Position numbers and translations under genes: made by a program
Notes under the pieces: generated by a model
The model's input: the letters and a program-made list of their open reading frames with translations, nothing else
What the model was told of the DNA's origin: nothing
The model's database searches: none
Shown: piece by piece, positions 45,850 to 55,747 of the stretch
Numbering within the stretch: the stretch's first letter is position 1
Layout of the letters: the number at the start of each line of letters is the position of its first letter
NCBI RefSeq assembly: GCF_001598815.1
Contig: NZ_BCZQ01000008.1
Location: 62,001-126,000, forward strand
Direction: 5' to 3'
Origin: Sphingopyxis terrae subsp. terrae NBRC 15098
GTDB lineage: Bacteria; Pseudomonadota; Alphaproteobacteria; Sphingomonadales; Sphingomonadaceae
Length of the DNA: 64,000 nucleotides

Positions 45850-45989
45850 GGACTGTCTCCTTGGTGCATTATTTGAATAATACACCTGCGCGCGCGGCGA
45901 GTCAATTTCCCGTCGGCTCGCCATGACGCGGTTACGGTTCGACAGGGATACAAACCGGATCAAGTCCGGGGTGGCCGGCAAGAAGCGAC

Positions 45990-46793
45990 CTAAGCGTCGA
46001 TGCTGGTCTTGAGGTCGCCATGGACGAGACCGCCGTCGACCGCGATCGTTTCGCCGACGACATAATCGCCCGCCTTCGATGCGAGAAAGATCGCTGCGCC
46101 GGCCATATCCTCGGGCACGCCGATGCGCTTGGTCGGGATACTCTTGGCAACCGCGTCGCCATGGTCGCGCGCCGCCTTGTTCATGTCCGACTGGAAGGCG
46201 CCGGGTGCGATTGCGGTGACGAGGATATTGTCCTGCACCAGCCGCGCCGCCATCCGCTTGGTCAGATAGAGGATCGCCGCCTTCGACGCGTGATAGCTGT
46301 AGGTTTCCCACGGGTTGAGGCGCATGCCGTCGATCGACCCGATGTTGATGACCTTTGCCGGCTGTGCGGGCGTGCCCGCCGCCTTCAGCAGATTGTGCAG
46401 CGCCTGGGTCAGGAAGAAGGGCGATTTGACGTTGATGTCCATCACCTTGTCCCAGCCGGCTTCGGGGAAATTCTCGAAGGGTTCGCCCCAGGCGGCGCCC
46501 GCATTGTTGACGAGGATGTCGAGCTTTTCCTCGCGTGCTTCGAGTTCCTTGGCGAGCGCGCGGCAGCCTTCGACGGTCGAAAGATCGACGGGCAGGCCGA
46601 TGACCTTGCCCGGATAGCGCGTTTCGAAATCGGCGACGGCTTCCTCGATCTGCGCGGTCTTGCGCGCCGAGATATAAACGCGCGCGCAGCCGGCGGCGAG
46701 ATAGCCTTCGACGATCATCTTGCCGATGCCGCGCGAACCGCCGGTGACGAGCGCGATGCGGCCGTTGAGGCCGAACATATCATTGAGGTTCAT
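45990..46793 (-). CDS. Short-chain dehydrogenase (SDR family)
   Basis: The 267-residue product has TGGSRGIG for NAD(P), VNNAG, and the catalytic Tyr and Lys in YHASKAA. It is last in the minus-strand acyl-CoA dehydrogenase group, separated from it by a REP-type repeat, and would oxidise or reduce a hydroxy/keto group in the same pathway. ATG 46793 has GGAG upstream. Confidence 0.9.
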   Translation of the reverse strand: MNLNDMFGLNGRIALVTGGSRGIGKMIVEGYLAAGCARVYISARKTAQIEEAVADFETRYPGKVIGLPVDLSTVEGCRALAKELEAREEKLDILVNNAGAAWGEPFENFPEAGWDKVMDINVKSPFFLTQALHNLLKAAGTPAQPAKVINIGSIDGMRLNPWETYSYHASKAAILYLTKRMAARLVQDNILVTAIAPGAFQSDMNKAARDHGDAVAKSIPTKRIGVPEDMAGAAIFLASKAGDYVVGETIAVDGGLVHGDLKTSIDA

Positions 46794-46806
46794 GGTTTTT
46801 CTCCGA

Positions 46807-46935
46807 TTATCCCCCTCCCGCAAGCGGGAGGGGCTAGGGGTGGGCCAGCGACGGTGCGGTTACCCACCCCGCTGCGACTAGCGAGCAGGCTCGCAAGTCT
46901 CGCTGCCCCTCCCGCGCGCGGGAGGGGGTTTGGGT
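46807..46935. repeat. CCCTCCCGC-type palindromic repeat
   Basis: CCCCCTCCCGCAAGCGGGAG at 46810-46829 is itself a palindrome, and its counterpart CCCCTCCCGCGCGCGGGAGG occurs at 46908-46927. An inner CCCAC-type pair lies between. Such elements are typical interspersed repeats in this group of bacteria. Confidence 0.75.
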
Positions 46936-46939
46936 CGTC

Positions 46940-48058
46940 TCAGTATCCGTTCATCCGGGCGACCTGGTCGATATGGTAATGCACATCGCCCATGAATTCG
47001 GCGAGCGCGCGGTCGCGTTTCATGTAGAGGCCGATGTCATATTCGTCGGTCATGCCGATGCCGCCGTGCATCTGAACGCCTTCGCGCACCGCGAGGTTGG
47101 CGGCGCGGCCGGCCTTGGCCTTGGCGACCGAGACCATCAGCTTCGCGCCTTCGCTGCCCTCGTCGAGGAGCTGCTGCGCCTTCATCACCGTGGCGCGCGC
47201 GACTTCCATCTCGCCATAGAGATGCGCGGCGCGGTGCTGGAGCGCCTGAAACTCGCCGATCAGCTTGCCGAACTGCTTGCGTTCCTTGAGGTAATTGACG
47301 GTCATGTCCATCGCGCCCTGGCCGACGCCCACCATTTCTGCGGCAGCGCCGGTGCGGGTGGCGGCCAGCAGCACGTCGAGGATGTCGCCGCCGGCATCGA
47401 CTTCGCCGATCACTGCGTCGGCATCGACCTCGACGCCGTCGAGGGTGACATGGCTTGCAAGCGAGGAGTCGACGAGGCGGCGCGGATCAGCGGTCAGCCC
47501 CTTTGCATCCTTCGGCACCGCGAACAGGGTGATACCGCCGTCGGTTTTCGCCGCGACGATGCTCATGTCGGCGACATGGCCGTGGAGGACGAAGCTTTTC
47601 TTGCCGTCCAATCGAAAGCCGTTTCCGGCGCGTGTCGCGGTGGTGGCGATGCGGTCGGGGCGGTGCTTGGCACCCTCGTCGATCGCGAGTGCGACGATCG
47701 CCTCGCCGCCGGCGATGGCGGGGAGCCAGCGGCCCGCCTGCGTGCCGCCCGCCTTCGCCAGCGCGGCGACCGCGCCGACGCTGGTCGCGAGGAAGGGCGA
47801 CGGGGTCAGGTTGCGGCCGATTTCCTCGAGCACGATGCCCGCTTCCATATGCCCCATGCCGAGCCCGCCATGCGCCTCCGGCACCAGCATGCCGGGCAGG
47901 CCCATTTCGGTGAACTGCGCCCACAGGTCGCGCGAGAAGCCGGTGGCGTCGGCCTCGTCGCGCAGCTTGCGGAGGTGCGAGACGGGGGCCTGTTCGGCCA
48001 CGAAGGGCGCGACGCTGTCCTTGAGCATCGCCTGATCGTCATTGTGATACAAGGGCAT
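46940..48058 (-). CDS. Acyl-CoA dehydrogenase, non-catalytic-type small subunit
   Basis: The 372-residue product is a FAD-type acyl-CoA dehydrogenase with LGGLGMGHMEAGIVLEEIGR-like core (GGLGMGHMEAG) and HGGIGMTDEYDIGLY near the end. It lacks the usual EGT/EGGT with catalytic Glu at the C-terminal part (the place reads LAEFMGD). Together with the upstream gene it fits heterotetrameric dehydrogenases in which only one subunit has the base. It lies 3 bases downstream of that gene. Confidence 0.88.
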   Translation of the reverse strand: MPLYHNDDQAMLKDSVAPFVAEQAPVSHLRKLRDEADATGFSRDLWAQFTEMGLPGMLVPEAHGGLGMGHMEAGIVLEEIGRNLTPSPFLATSVGAVAALAKAGGTQAGRWLPAIAGGEAIVALAIDEGAKHRPDRIATTATRAGNGFRLDGKKSFVLHGHVADMSIVAAKTDGGITLFAVPKDAKGLTADPRRLVDSSLASHVTLDGVEVDADAVIGEVDAGGDILDVLLAATRTGAAAEMVGVGQGAMDMTVNYLKERKQFGKLIGEFQALQHRAAHLYGEMEVARATVMKAQQLLDEGSEGAKLMVSVAKAKAGRAANLAVREGVQMHGGIGMTDEYDIGLYMKRDRALAEFMGDVHYHIDQVARMNGY

Positions 48059-48061
48059 GGG

Positions 48062-49243
48062 TCAGGCTCCGGGCAAATCGAGGATACGCTTGGCGATGAC
48101 GTTGAGCATCACTTCGCTCGTGCCGCCTTCGATCGAATTGGCCTTGGTGCGCAGCCACGCGCGCGGGCGGGCGCCGCCCTTCGTTTCGGGGCTGTCCCAT
48201 TCGAGCGCTTCGCTGCCACCGCCCGACATGACGAGTTCGTGGCGGCGCTTGTTGAGCTCGGTCCCGACATATTTCATCATGTTCGACGAGGCGGGGTGCG
48301 CGCGGCCGGTCTTCCACATGTCCATGAAGCGTTCGCCCATCGCGCGATAGGCAAAGACATCGACGTCGAACGCCGCCATTTCGGCGCGCAGGATCGGATC
48401 GTCGAGTTCGCCATGGTCGTTCTTGCCGATCGCCTTGGCAAAGGTGCCGCCGATGCTGACCATATCGCCGCCGGCACCGCCGCCCGAGATCATCTCGCGT
48501 TCGTGGCCGAGGAGATATTTGGCGACGTCCCAGCCGCGGTTAATCTCGCCGACGAACTGCGTCTTGGGCACTTCGACATCGTCGAAGAAGGTTTCGCAGA
48601 AGGGCGAATTGCCCGAAATCAGCAGGATCGGCTTGGTCGTGACGCCCTTGCTCTCCATGTCGAAGAGCATGAAGGTGATGCCCTGATATTTGTTCGCCTT
48701 GTCGGTGCGGACGAGGCAGAAGATCCAGTCGGCCTTGTCGGCATAGCTGGTCCAGATCTTCGATCCGTTGACGACCCAGTGATCGCCGTTGTCCTCGCCC
48801 AAGGTCTGCAGGGAGACGAGGTCGCTGCCCGAGCCGGGTTCCGAATAGCCCTGGCACCAGCGGATTTCACCGCGCGCGATCTGGTTCAGATAATGGACCT
48901 TCTGCTCTTCGGTCCCGAATTTGAGCAGCGCGGGGCCAAGCATCCAGATGCCGAAGCTGTCGAGCGGCGAGCGCGCGTTGATGCGCTTCATTTCCTGTTT
49001 CAGGATCTTGGTCTGTTCGGGAGTCAGCCCGGCGCCGCCATATTCCTTCGGCCAATCGGGAACGGTGTAGCCCTTTGCGGCGCAGGCTTCGAGCCATTGT
49101 TTCTGGGCGTCATTCTTGAAAACCCATTTGCGGCCGCCCCAGCACACATCGCCCTCGTCGCGGACGGGTTCGCGCATTTCGGGGGGACAATTGGCTTCCA
49201 GCCAGGCGCGCACTTCGGCGCGAAAAGCGTCCTGATCGCTCAT
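48062..49243 (-). CDS. Acyl-CoA dehydrogenase, catalytic-type subunit
   Basis: The 393-residue product has CQGYSEPGSGSDL for substrate binding, WTSYADKADWIFCLVRT, and IEGGTSEV at the end with the catalytic Glu. It starts at ATG 49243 behind GAGGAG and is first in a three-gene minus-strand operon. Steroid- and pimelate-type alpha2beta2 dehydrogenases have this two-gene build; the substrate here is unknown. Confidence 0.92.
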   Translation of the reverse strand: MSDQDAFRAEVRAWLEANCPPEMREPVRDEGDVCWGGRKWVFKNDAQKQWLEACAAKGYTVPDWPKEYGGAGLTPEQTKILKQEMKRINARSPLDSFGIWMLGPALLKFGTEEQKVHYLNQIARGEIRWCQGYSEPGSGSDLVSLQTLGEDNGDHWVVNGSKIWTSYADKADWIFCLVRTDKANKYQGITFMLFDMESKGVTTKPILLISGNSPFCETFFDDVEVPKTQFVGEINRGWDVAKYLLGHEREMISGGGAGGDMVSIGGTFAKAIGKNDHGELDDPILRAEMAAFDVDVFAYRAMGERFMDMWKTGRAHPASSNMMKYVGTELNKRRHELVMSGGGSEALEWDSPETKGGARPRAWLRTKANSIEGGTSEVMLNVIAKRILDLPGA

Positions 49244-49357
49244 CTTTCGGGCTCCTCTTCTGGCGCGCAAACTAAGGGGAGTCGCCCGGTTTACGCAAGC
49301 GTCAACTTGGCTGCGCCGCGCTGCCGTTACGGCGCCGTAGCGTCCGATTGCGGGCCG

Positions 49358-49385
49358 TTGACGCGCCCTCCCATGCGCCTAAGCT
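49358..49385 (+). promoter_or_regulatory. Possible promoter of the plus-strand catabolic operon
   Basis: TTGACG (49358-49363), a 16-base spacer and TAAGCT (49380-49385) lie 30 bases before the SDR start. The -10 is weak, and no operator is evident in the 145-base divergent region. Confidence 0.4.
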
Positions 49386-49415
49386 AAGTGGCAAAAGAAA
49401 ACGGGAGAGCAGGAA

Positions 49416-50273
49416 ATGCGATTCGCAGGCAAGGTCGCCGTCGTCACCGGCGCAGCATCGGGTATCGGCAAGGCGGCCGTTCTGAAACTCGCGGGCGAAG
49501 GCGCCCATGTTTTCGCCGCCGACATCGACGAGGCGGGCGGTCAGGCGCTTGCCGCGGCGTCGAACGGCCGGATCGAATTCATACGGTGCGACGTCACCGT
49601 CGCGTCGGATATCGAAGCGCTGATGGACGAGGCCGCGAAGCGCGGCGGCGGCATCGACATCGTGTTCAACAATGCTGCCGCAGGCGGCGACCGCGCCCCG
49701 ATCGACGAAATCACGCCCGACGGATGGGACTGGACGATGAACCTCGTCCTCAAATCGGTCGCGATGGGCATCCGCTATGCCGCGCCCCATATGAAGGGCC
49801 GCAAAGGCGCCGCGATCGTCAACACTGCGAGCGTCGCGGCGCTCGGCGCCGGCTATTCGCCGACCGCCTATGCCGTCGCCAAGGCGGGCGTGCTGCATCT
49901 GACCAAGGTCGCGGCGACCGATCTTGCCCAATATGGCATCCGCGTGAACGCGATCTGCCCCGGCTTCATCAACACCAATATCTTCACCACCTCGCTCGAG
50001 GTGCCCGACGAAAGCAAGGATGCGGCCAAGGCGGTGATTGCCGAAATGAGCGCGCATGCGCAGCCGGTCGCGCGCGGCGGTCAGCCCGACGATATCGCGA
50101 ACGCCGTCGCCTATCTGGCGAGCGAGGAGGCGAGCTTCATGACCGGCACGCATATGCTGGTCGATGGCGGCCTGACGATCGGCCAGCGCCACGCCTGGGA
50201 TCCCGAAGCGCCGGGCCTGTTCGACGCCCTGATAGCCATGGAGGATGCGGCCAAGGCCGGAGCCGCCGCGTGA
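49416..50273 (+). CDS. Short-chain dehydrogenase (SDR family)
   Basis: The 285-residue product has TGAASGIGKAA at the cofactor loop (Asp in FAADID favours NAD+), NNAAAGG, and YAVAKAG with Tyr/Lys. The C-terminal 25 residues (HAWDPEAPGLFD...) extend beyond the core. It is the first gene of the plus-strand run and overlaps the transporter start by GTGA. It likely oxidises a hydroxyl made on a pathway intermediate. Confidence 0.93.
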   Translation: MRFAGKVAVVTGAASGIGKAAVLKLAGEGAHVFAADIDEAGGQALAAASNGRIEFIRCDVTVASDIEALMDEAAKRGGGIDIVFNNAAAGGDRAPIDEITPDGWDWTMNLVLKSVAMGIRYAAPHMKGRKGAAIVNTASVAALGAGYSPTAYAVAKAGVLHLTKVAATDLAQYGIRVNAICPGFINTNIFTTSLEVPDESKDAAKAVIAEMSAHAQPVARGGQPDDIANAVAYLASEEASFMTGTHMLVDGGLTIGQRHAWDPEAPGLFDALIAMEDAAKAGAAA

Positions 50274-51709
50274 CCGCCGAGACCCCGGCGCAGGCGCGCC
50301 TGCCGCTCGGGCTCAAATTATTCCACGGCCTCGGCAGTGTTGCCTATGGGGTCAAGGACAACGGCTTTTCGACCTTCCTGCTGATCTTCTACAGCCAGGT
50401 GGTCGGGCTCGATGCGAGCCTTGTTTCGCTGGCGCTGATGTTCGCGCTGCTCGCCGATGCCTTCGTCGATCCGCTGATCGGCTATTTTTCGGACCGCACC
50501 TATACGCGCTGGGGCCGCCGCCATCCGTGGCTCTATCTCGCGCCGCTGCCGCTCGGGCTCGCATGGATGCTGCTGTGGTCGCCGCCCGACGATCATACGC
50601 ATATCTTTGCCTATCTCGTCGTCGTCGCGGTGCTCGTGCGCACGCTGGTATCGTGCTGCGAAGTGCCGTCGCAATCGCTCGTCGCCGAACTGACAAGCGA
50701 TTATGACGAGCGCACCGCGCTGGTCCGATTCCGCTTCCTCTTCGCCTGGGGCGGCGGGCTGCTCGTCTTCTTCCTCGCCAACACGGTCTTCCTGCGCCCC
50801 GACGCGACGCACAAGTTCGGGCAGCTCAATCCTGCGGGCTACTGGCTCTACGGCCTGTGCGGGGCGATCATCATGGCGGTGACGGTTTTCATCTCCGCGC
50901 TCGGCCAGCATCGGCGCATAGCGCATCTGCCCGCGACGAAGCCCGAACCCGGAACGCCCCGGCGCGCCTTTGCCGAGATTTGGGAATCGCTGCGCCACCC
51001 GGCGGCGCTGATCCTGCTCGGCGCCTCGCTGATCGCGATTTCGAGCACGCAGATGACCTTCACCATCTCGAACTTCCTCTATCTTTATGTCTGGCGCTTT
51101 TCCGATGGCGCGTTCGCGGCATTGCCGTGGCTGCTGATGGTCAGCGTCCTGCTGTCCTTCGTGTTTGTGCAGCCACTCCACCACCGGTTCGGCAAGAAAC
51201 GCGTCGCGGTGGTCTGCGGGATCATCAGCACGATGTTCTGGGTGGCGCCGTTCGGCCTGTTCCTTTCGGGCCATTGGCCGGGAACCGGCTCCGCCTTTTC
51301 GAGCAATCTGCTGATGGGCTTCATCCTCGTTTCCAACGTCAACGCGGTGATGGTGATGATCTCCGCACAGTCGATGCTCGCCGACGTCGTCGAAGCGTCG
51401 CAGGTCGAAACCGGACGCCGCACCGAAGGCGTGTTCGCCGCCGGCTGGATGTTCGTCCAGAAATGCGCCACCGCCGTAGGGATCGGCCTCACCGGCCTGC
51501 TGATAAGCCTGTCGGGCCTGCCGGCGAAAGCCGTTCCCGGCGAGGTTGCACCGCAAGTGGTCGACCGGCTGGTCGTCAGTTACAGCCTGATCGTGATCGT
51601 CGCGACGATCCTGTCGACGTGGATCTTCGCGCGCTTCCCGATCAACCGCGCCGACCATGAAGCCCGCGTCGCCGCGCTGTCCGCATCCGAAACGATCGCG
51701 CTGCAATGA
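50270..51709 (+). CDS. MFS transporter, GPH-type, first copy
   Basis: The 479-residue product has 12 helices and the GPH motifs DAFVDPLIGYFSDRTYTRWGRRHPW and [17 protein letters not shown]. Relatives move glycosides or uronates with cations; in catabolic clusters such genes also import other substrates. It starts at GTG 50270, overlapping the SDR stop, and overlaps the second copy (ATGA), so all three are translationally coupled. Confidence 0.9.
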   Translation: MTAETPAQARLPLGLKLFHGLGSVAYGVKDNGFSTFLLIFYSQVVGLDASLVSLALMFALLADAFVDPLIGYFSDRTYTRWGRRHPWLYLAPLPLGLAWMLLWSPPDDHTHIFAYLVVVAVLVRTLVSCCEVPSQSLVAELTSDYDERTALVRFRFLFAWGGGLLVFFLANTVFLRPDATHKFGQLNPAGYWLYGLCGAIIMAVTVFISALGQHRRIAHLPATKPEPGTPRRAFAEIWESLRHPAALILLGASLIAISSTQMTFTISNFLYLYVWRFSDGAFAALPWLLMVSVLLSFVFVQPLHHRFGKKRVAVVCGIISTMFWVAPFGLFLSGHWPGTGSAFSSNLLMGFILVSNVNAVMVMISAQSMLADVVEASQVETGRRTEGVFAAGWMFVQKCATAVGIGLTGLLISLSGLPAKAVPGEVAPQVVDRLVVSYSLIVIVATILSTWIFARFPINRADHEARVAALSASETIALQ

Positions 51710-53157
51710 GCGCCAATATTCTCCCCGGCGCGCTGCCGACGCGCGTCAAGGTGGCGCATGGCGTGGGTGCCGTAACACTCGGAATCAAGGAGTCGGGGCT
51801 CACCACCTTCTTCATGATCTATTACAACCAGGTGCTCGGTTTCGATCCGCGCGTCGTGTCGCTCGTGTTGATCGGCGCGATGCTTGTCGATGCGATCGTC
51901 GATCCGATGATCGGCCGGCTGTCGGATGCGACGCGAACCCGGCTTGGACGGAGGCTGCCCTGGCTTTACGGCGCCGCTCTGCCGATGGCGATCGTGTGGA
52001 CGCTGCTGTGGGTGTCGCCCGATATCGCAAAACATTCGACGTTGGGCCTGTTCCTCAATGTCGTGGCCGTGCGCATATTGGTGTCGGCGTGCGAAATTCC
52101 CTCGATCTCGCTCGTCGCCGAACTGACCCGCGATTATGACGAGCGCACCGCCTTGATGCGCTATCGCTTTCTGTTCGGCTGGCTGGGCGGCCTGCTTGCC
52201 GTCGCGCTTGCCTATAATGTCTTTCTGGTCTCCGACGATCCCGCGCGCAGCGGCTTGCTCGAGACATCCGGCTATACCGCCTACGGTCTGTTCGGCGCCG
52301 CCATGATCTTGCTGACGACGCTGGCGTCGGCATTCGGTCAGCAACGCCGCATCCTGTCGCTGCCGCCTCCGCCGCGCAGGCCGCACGGCCATTCGATGCT
52401 CGCCGACATCCTGCTTGCCTTTCGCAACCCGGCGTTTCTTGCGCTGGCGTCCGGCGCGCTGTTCGTCACGGGCGCCTATGCGACGACGATCGCGTCGACC
52501 AATTATATGATGCTCTATGTCTGGCAACTCAGCGACGCACAGCTGCGTTTCTATCCTGTCGGGCTCGCCATCGCGGTCTTCGGCGCTTTCGCGGCGGTCG
52601 GCCATGCGCACCGCCGCTTTGGCAAGCGCGACAGCGCGATCGGTGCCGCGCTCGCGAGTGGCGCGATCGCCTTCCTGCCCTATGCCGCGCGCAATCTGGG
52701 CTGGTGGCCCGATCTCGGCGGATGGTCTTCCATGATGCTTCTGCTGTCGTTGCAGACCCTGTCGCTGTTCGGGTTGGTGGTGGCAACCATTTCCACCTCG
52801 TCGATGGTTGCGGAGATCGTCGAAGCGCATGAGGTCGATCATGGCACGCGGATCGAGGGTGTCTTCTTCGCCGGCTATCTGATGGTCCAGAAATTCGGGC
52901 AGGCGCTCGGCATCTTTCTCGTCGGCCAGCTTGTCGCCTTTGCAGGGTTGAGTGATCAAGTGCGGCCCGAGGACTGGCCAGCCAGCACGGCCGCGGCAAT
53001 GGCGTGGATTTTCGCCGGATTGATGATTTTGATTTCGGTCATGGCGACCATTGGCCTGCGGCGGTATCCGATCGACCGGGCCAGCCACGAGGCACGGCTC
53101 GCCGCCCTCGCCTCGACGGGCGGCGCAGCGGCCGATAGCCAAGGGCCGCGGCCGTGA
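51706..53157 (+). CDS. MFS transporter, GPH-type, second copy
   Basis: The 483-residue product shares with the first copy the overall plan and motifs ([42 protein letters not shown]) but differs widely elsewhere, so it is an old duplication. Loop [13 protein letters not shown] after helix 6 is Pro-rich. Tandem copies could act on different substrates or form a pair. Confidence 0.9.
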   Translation: MSANILPGALPTRVKVAHGVGAVTLGIKESGLTTFFMIYYNQVLGFDPRVVSLVLIGAMLVDAIVDPMIGRLSDATRTRLGRRLPWLYGAALPMAIVWTLLWVSPDIAKHSTLGLFLNVVAVRILVSACEIPSISLVAELTRDYDERTALMRYRFLFGWLGGLLAVALAYNVFLVSDDPARSGLLETSGYTAYGLFGAAMILLTTLASAFGQQRRILSLPPPPRRPHGHSMLADILLAFRNPAFLALASGALFVTGAYATTIASTNYMMLYVWQLSDAQLRFYPVGLAIAVFGAFAAVGHAHRRFGKRDSAIGAALASGAIAFLPYAARNLGWWPDLGGWSSMMLLLSLQTLSLFGLVVATISTSSMVAEIVEAHEVDHGTRIEGVFFAGYLMVQKFGQALGIFLVGQLVAFAGLSDQVRPEDWPASTAAAMAWIFAGLMILISVMATIGLRRYPIDRASHEARLAALASTGGAAADSQGPRP

Positions 53158-53270
53158 CGGAAGATTGCGCGGGCAGCGATGCCGGGGCAATTTTCTGCGC
53201 CGCGGGTCTTGGCAAAGGGGGGCGAATCGGTCCAAAGGCTTACGTGAACGTAAAGGGAAAGGATGCAGCG

Positions 53271-54563
53271 ATGGATTTCGACTTCACCGACCGGCAGGTG
53301 CACTGGCGCGACCGGGTGCGCGAGTTCATCGACCGCAAGATCCGCCCCGCCGTTGCGACCTACAAACAGCAGGATGCGAGCGGCGACCGCTGGAAAGTCA
53401 TCCAGGTGGTCGAGGATCTGAAGGCCGAGGCGAAGGCCGCTGGCATCTGGAACCTGTTCATGCCGCCGCGCAGCAGTGCGCACCACCATGTCGACGAGAC
53501 GTTCGAATTCGAAGGCCCGGGGCTCACCAACCTTGAATATGCGCTGTGCGCCGAGGAAATGGGCCGCGTCGGCTTCGCGAGCGAGGTATTCAACTGCTCG
53601 GCGCCCGACACGGGCAATATGGAAGTCTTCCACCGCTATGGCACCCGCGCGCAGAAGGACAGATGGCTCGCCCCACTGATGAATGGCGAGATTCGGTCGG
53701 CCTTCCTGATGACCGAACCCGCGGTCGCCTCGTCCGATGCGACGAACATCGAAACGCGGATCGAACGCGACGGCGACGACTATGTCATCAACGGCGTCAA
53801 ATGGTGGTCGTCGGGCGCGGGCGATCCGCGCTGCAAGGTCGCGATCGTCATGGGCAAGACCGACTTCGGCGCCAAGCGCCACGCGCAGCAGTCGATGCTG
53901 GCGGTCCCGATGGACGCGCCGGGCATCAACATCCTGCGCCACCTGCCCGTGTTCGGCTATGACGATGCGCCGCACGGTCATATGGAAATCGAGCTCAAGG
54001 ACGTTCGCGTCAAGGCCGAGGATGCGATGCTGCTCGGCGAAGGCCGCGGCTTCGAGATTGCGCAGGGCCGCCTCGGGCCCGGGCGTATCCACCATTGCAT
54101 GCGCACGATCGGCGTCGCCGAAGAAGCGCTCGAACGGATGTGCAAGCGGCTCCAGTCGCGCGTCGCCTTCGGCAAGACCGTGGCCGAGCACAGCATCTGG
54201 GAACAGCGCATCGCGCGGGCGCGCATCGACATCGAAATGACGCGCCTCCTTTGCCTGAAGGCCGCCGACATGATGGACAAGGTCGGCAACAAGTCGGCCG
54301 CGGCCGAGATCGCGATGATCAAGGTGCAGGCGCCGAACATGGCGCTGCAGATCATCGACGATGCGATCCAGGCGCATGGCGGCGGCGGCGTCAGCGAAGA
54401 TTTCGGCCTCGCCAAAATGTACGCCGGCCAGCGCACGCTGCGTATCGCCGACGGTCCCGACGAAGTCCACGCCCGCGCCATCGCGCGCATCGAACTGGCG
54501 AAACATTCGCCCGCCGCGCAGGATGATCGTTTCTCGTCGGGCGACATCGGCGTTACGCGTTAA
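53271..54563 (+). CDS. ACAD10/11-type acyl-CoA dehydrogenase
   Basis: The 430-residue product matches the dehydrogenase half of mammalian ACAD11: [62 protein letters not shown] and ADGPDEVHA, where Asp-Gly-Pro replaces the usual Glu-Gly-Thr. ACAD10/11 remove phosphate from 4-phosphoacyl-CoA made by their kinase domain. A kinase-like gene lies at 55744, in the same run. ATG 53271 is chosen over GTG 53154 (GTGA overlap with the transporter) because the conserved start is MDFDFTDRQ. Confidence 0.93.
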   Translation: MDFDFTDRQVHWRDRVREFIDRKIRPAVATYKQQDASGDRWKVIQVVEDLKAEAKAAGIWNLFMPPRSSAHHHVDETFEFEGPGLTNLEYALCAEEMGRVGFASEVFNCSAPDTGNMEVFHRYGTRAQKDRWLAPLMNGEIRSAFLMTEPAVASSDATNIETRIERDGDDYVINGVKWWSSGAGDPRCKVAIVMGKTDFGAKRHAQQSMLAVPMDAPGINILRHLPVFGYDDAPHGHMEIELKDVRVKAEDAMLLGEGRGFEIAQGRLGPGRIHHCMRTIGVAEEALERMCKRLQSRVAFGKTVAEHSIWEQRIARARIDIEMTRLLCLKAADMMDKVGNKSAAAEIAMIKVQAPNMALQIIDDAIQAHGGGGVSEDFGLAKMYAGQRTLRIADGPDEVHARAIARIELAKHSPAAQDDRFSSGDIGVTR

Positions 54564-54572
54564 ACCGTCCTA

Positions 54573-54646
54573 CGTCCGTTCGTGTCGCGCGAAGTCGAGA
54601 CACGAACGGCCACAACCGGTTCTCGACGTCGCTCGAACCGAACGGA
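54573..54646. repeat. REP-type palindrome pair (CCGTTCGTGTC family)
   Basis: CCGTTCGTGTC (54576-54586) and GACACGAACGG (54599-54609) form an 11-base perfect stem. A further imperfect inverted copy ends near 54645 (CTCGAACCGAACGG). Such pairs are scattered repeats in sphingomonads. Confidence 0.75.
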
Positions 54647-54655
54647 GAAGATACA

Positions 54656-55747
54656 TTGACCAAAGCCGCCGTCCTGATCGAACCCGGCAAGCCCCTCGTC
54701 ATCGAGGAGGTCGTCGTCGACAAGCCCGGCCCGCACGAGGTGCGTATCCGCACCGCCGCCTGCGGGCTTTGCCATTCGGACCTGCACTTCATCGACGGCG
54801 CCTATCCGCACCCCCTGCCCGCCATCCCCGGCCATGAAGCTGCCGGGATCGTCGAGGCGGTGGGTAGCGAAGTCCGCACGGTGAAGCCGGGCGACGCGGT
54901 CGTCACCTGCCTCAGCGCCTTTTGCGGCCATTGCGAATATTGCGTTACCGGTCGCATGTCGCTGTGCCTAGGCGGCGAGACGCGCCGACCGGCCGGATCG
55001 GCACCGCGCATCACGCGCCCCGACGGATCGCCGGTGAACCAGATGCTCAACCTCAGCGCCTTTTCGGAGGTGATGCTGGTCCACGAACATGCGTGCGTCG
55101 CGATCGATCCCGAAATGCCGCTCGACCGCGCGGCGGTGATCGGCTGCGCGGTCACGACCGGCGCGGGCACCATCTTCAACGCGTGCAAGGTGACGCCGGG
55201 CGAAACGGTCGCGGTCGTCGGTTGCGGCGGCGTCGGGCTCGCGACGATCAACGCCGCCAAGATCGCAGGCGCCGGACGCATCATCGCCGCCGACCCGGTT
55301 CCCGAAAAGCGCGAACTGGCGATTAAGCTCGGCGCAACCGATGTCATCGACGCGCTCGCCGACGATGCCGCCAAACAGATCGTCGAAATGACCAAGGGCG
55401 GCGTCGACCATGCGGTCGAAGCGGTCGGGCGCCCCGCCTCCGCCAGCCTCGCGGTTGCGTCGCTGCGCCGCGGCGGCACCGCGACGATCCTGGGCATGAT
55501 GCCGCTGTCCGAAAAGGTCGGACTGGGCGCGATGGATCTGCTTTCGGGCAAGAAGCTGCAGGGCGCGATCATGGGCGGCAACCGCTTCCCGGTCGACATT
55601 CCGCGGCTGGTCGATTTCTACCTGCGCGGCCTGCTCGATCTCGACAGCATCGTTGCCGAGACGATCCCGCTCGACCGGGTCAACGAAGGCTTCGACAAGA
55701 TGCGAAAGGGCGATGCCGCGCGGTCGGTGATCGTGTTCGACCAATGA
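54656..55747 (+). CDS. Zinc-dependent alcohol dehydrogenase (MDR family)
   Basis: The 363-residue product has catalytic zinc ligands in CGLCHSDLH and GHEAAG, structural zinc in CGHCEYC...SLC, and the NAD loop VVGCGGVGLAT. It is close to class III-like bacterial ADHs that oxidise alcohols or aldehydes. It begins with TTG 54656 after CGGAGAAG. It overlaps the kinase gene (ATGA). Confidence 0.92.
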   Translation: MTKAAVLIEPGKPLVIEEVVVDKPGPHEVRIRTAACGLCHSDLHFIDGAYPHPLPAIPGHEAAGIVEAVGSEVRTVKPGDAVVTCLSAFCGHCEYCVTGRMSLCLGGETRRPAGSAPRITRPDGSPVNQMLNLSAFSEVMLVHEHACVAIDPEMPLDRAAVIGCAVTTGAGTIFNACKVTPGETVAVVGCGGVGLATINAAKIAGAGRIIAADPVPEKRELAIKLGATDVIDALADDAAKQIVEMTKGGVDHAVEAVGRPASASLAVASLRRGGTATILGMMPLSEKVGLGAMDLLSGKKLQGAIMGGNRFPVDIPRLVDFYLRGLLDLDSIVAETIPLDRVNEGFDKMRKGDAARSVIVFDQ

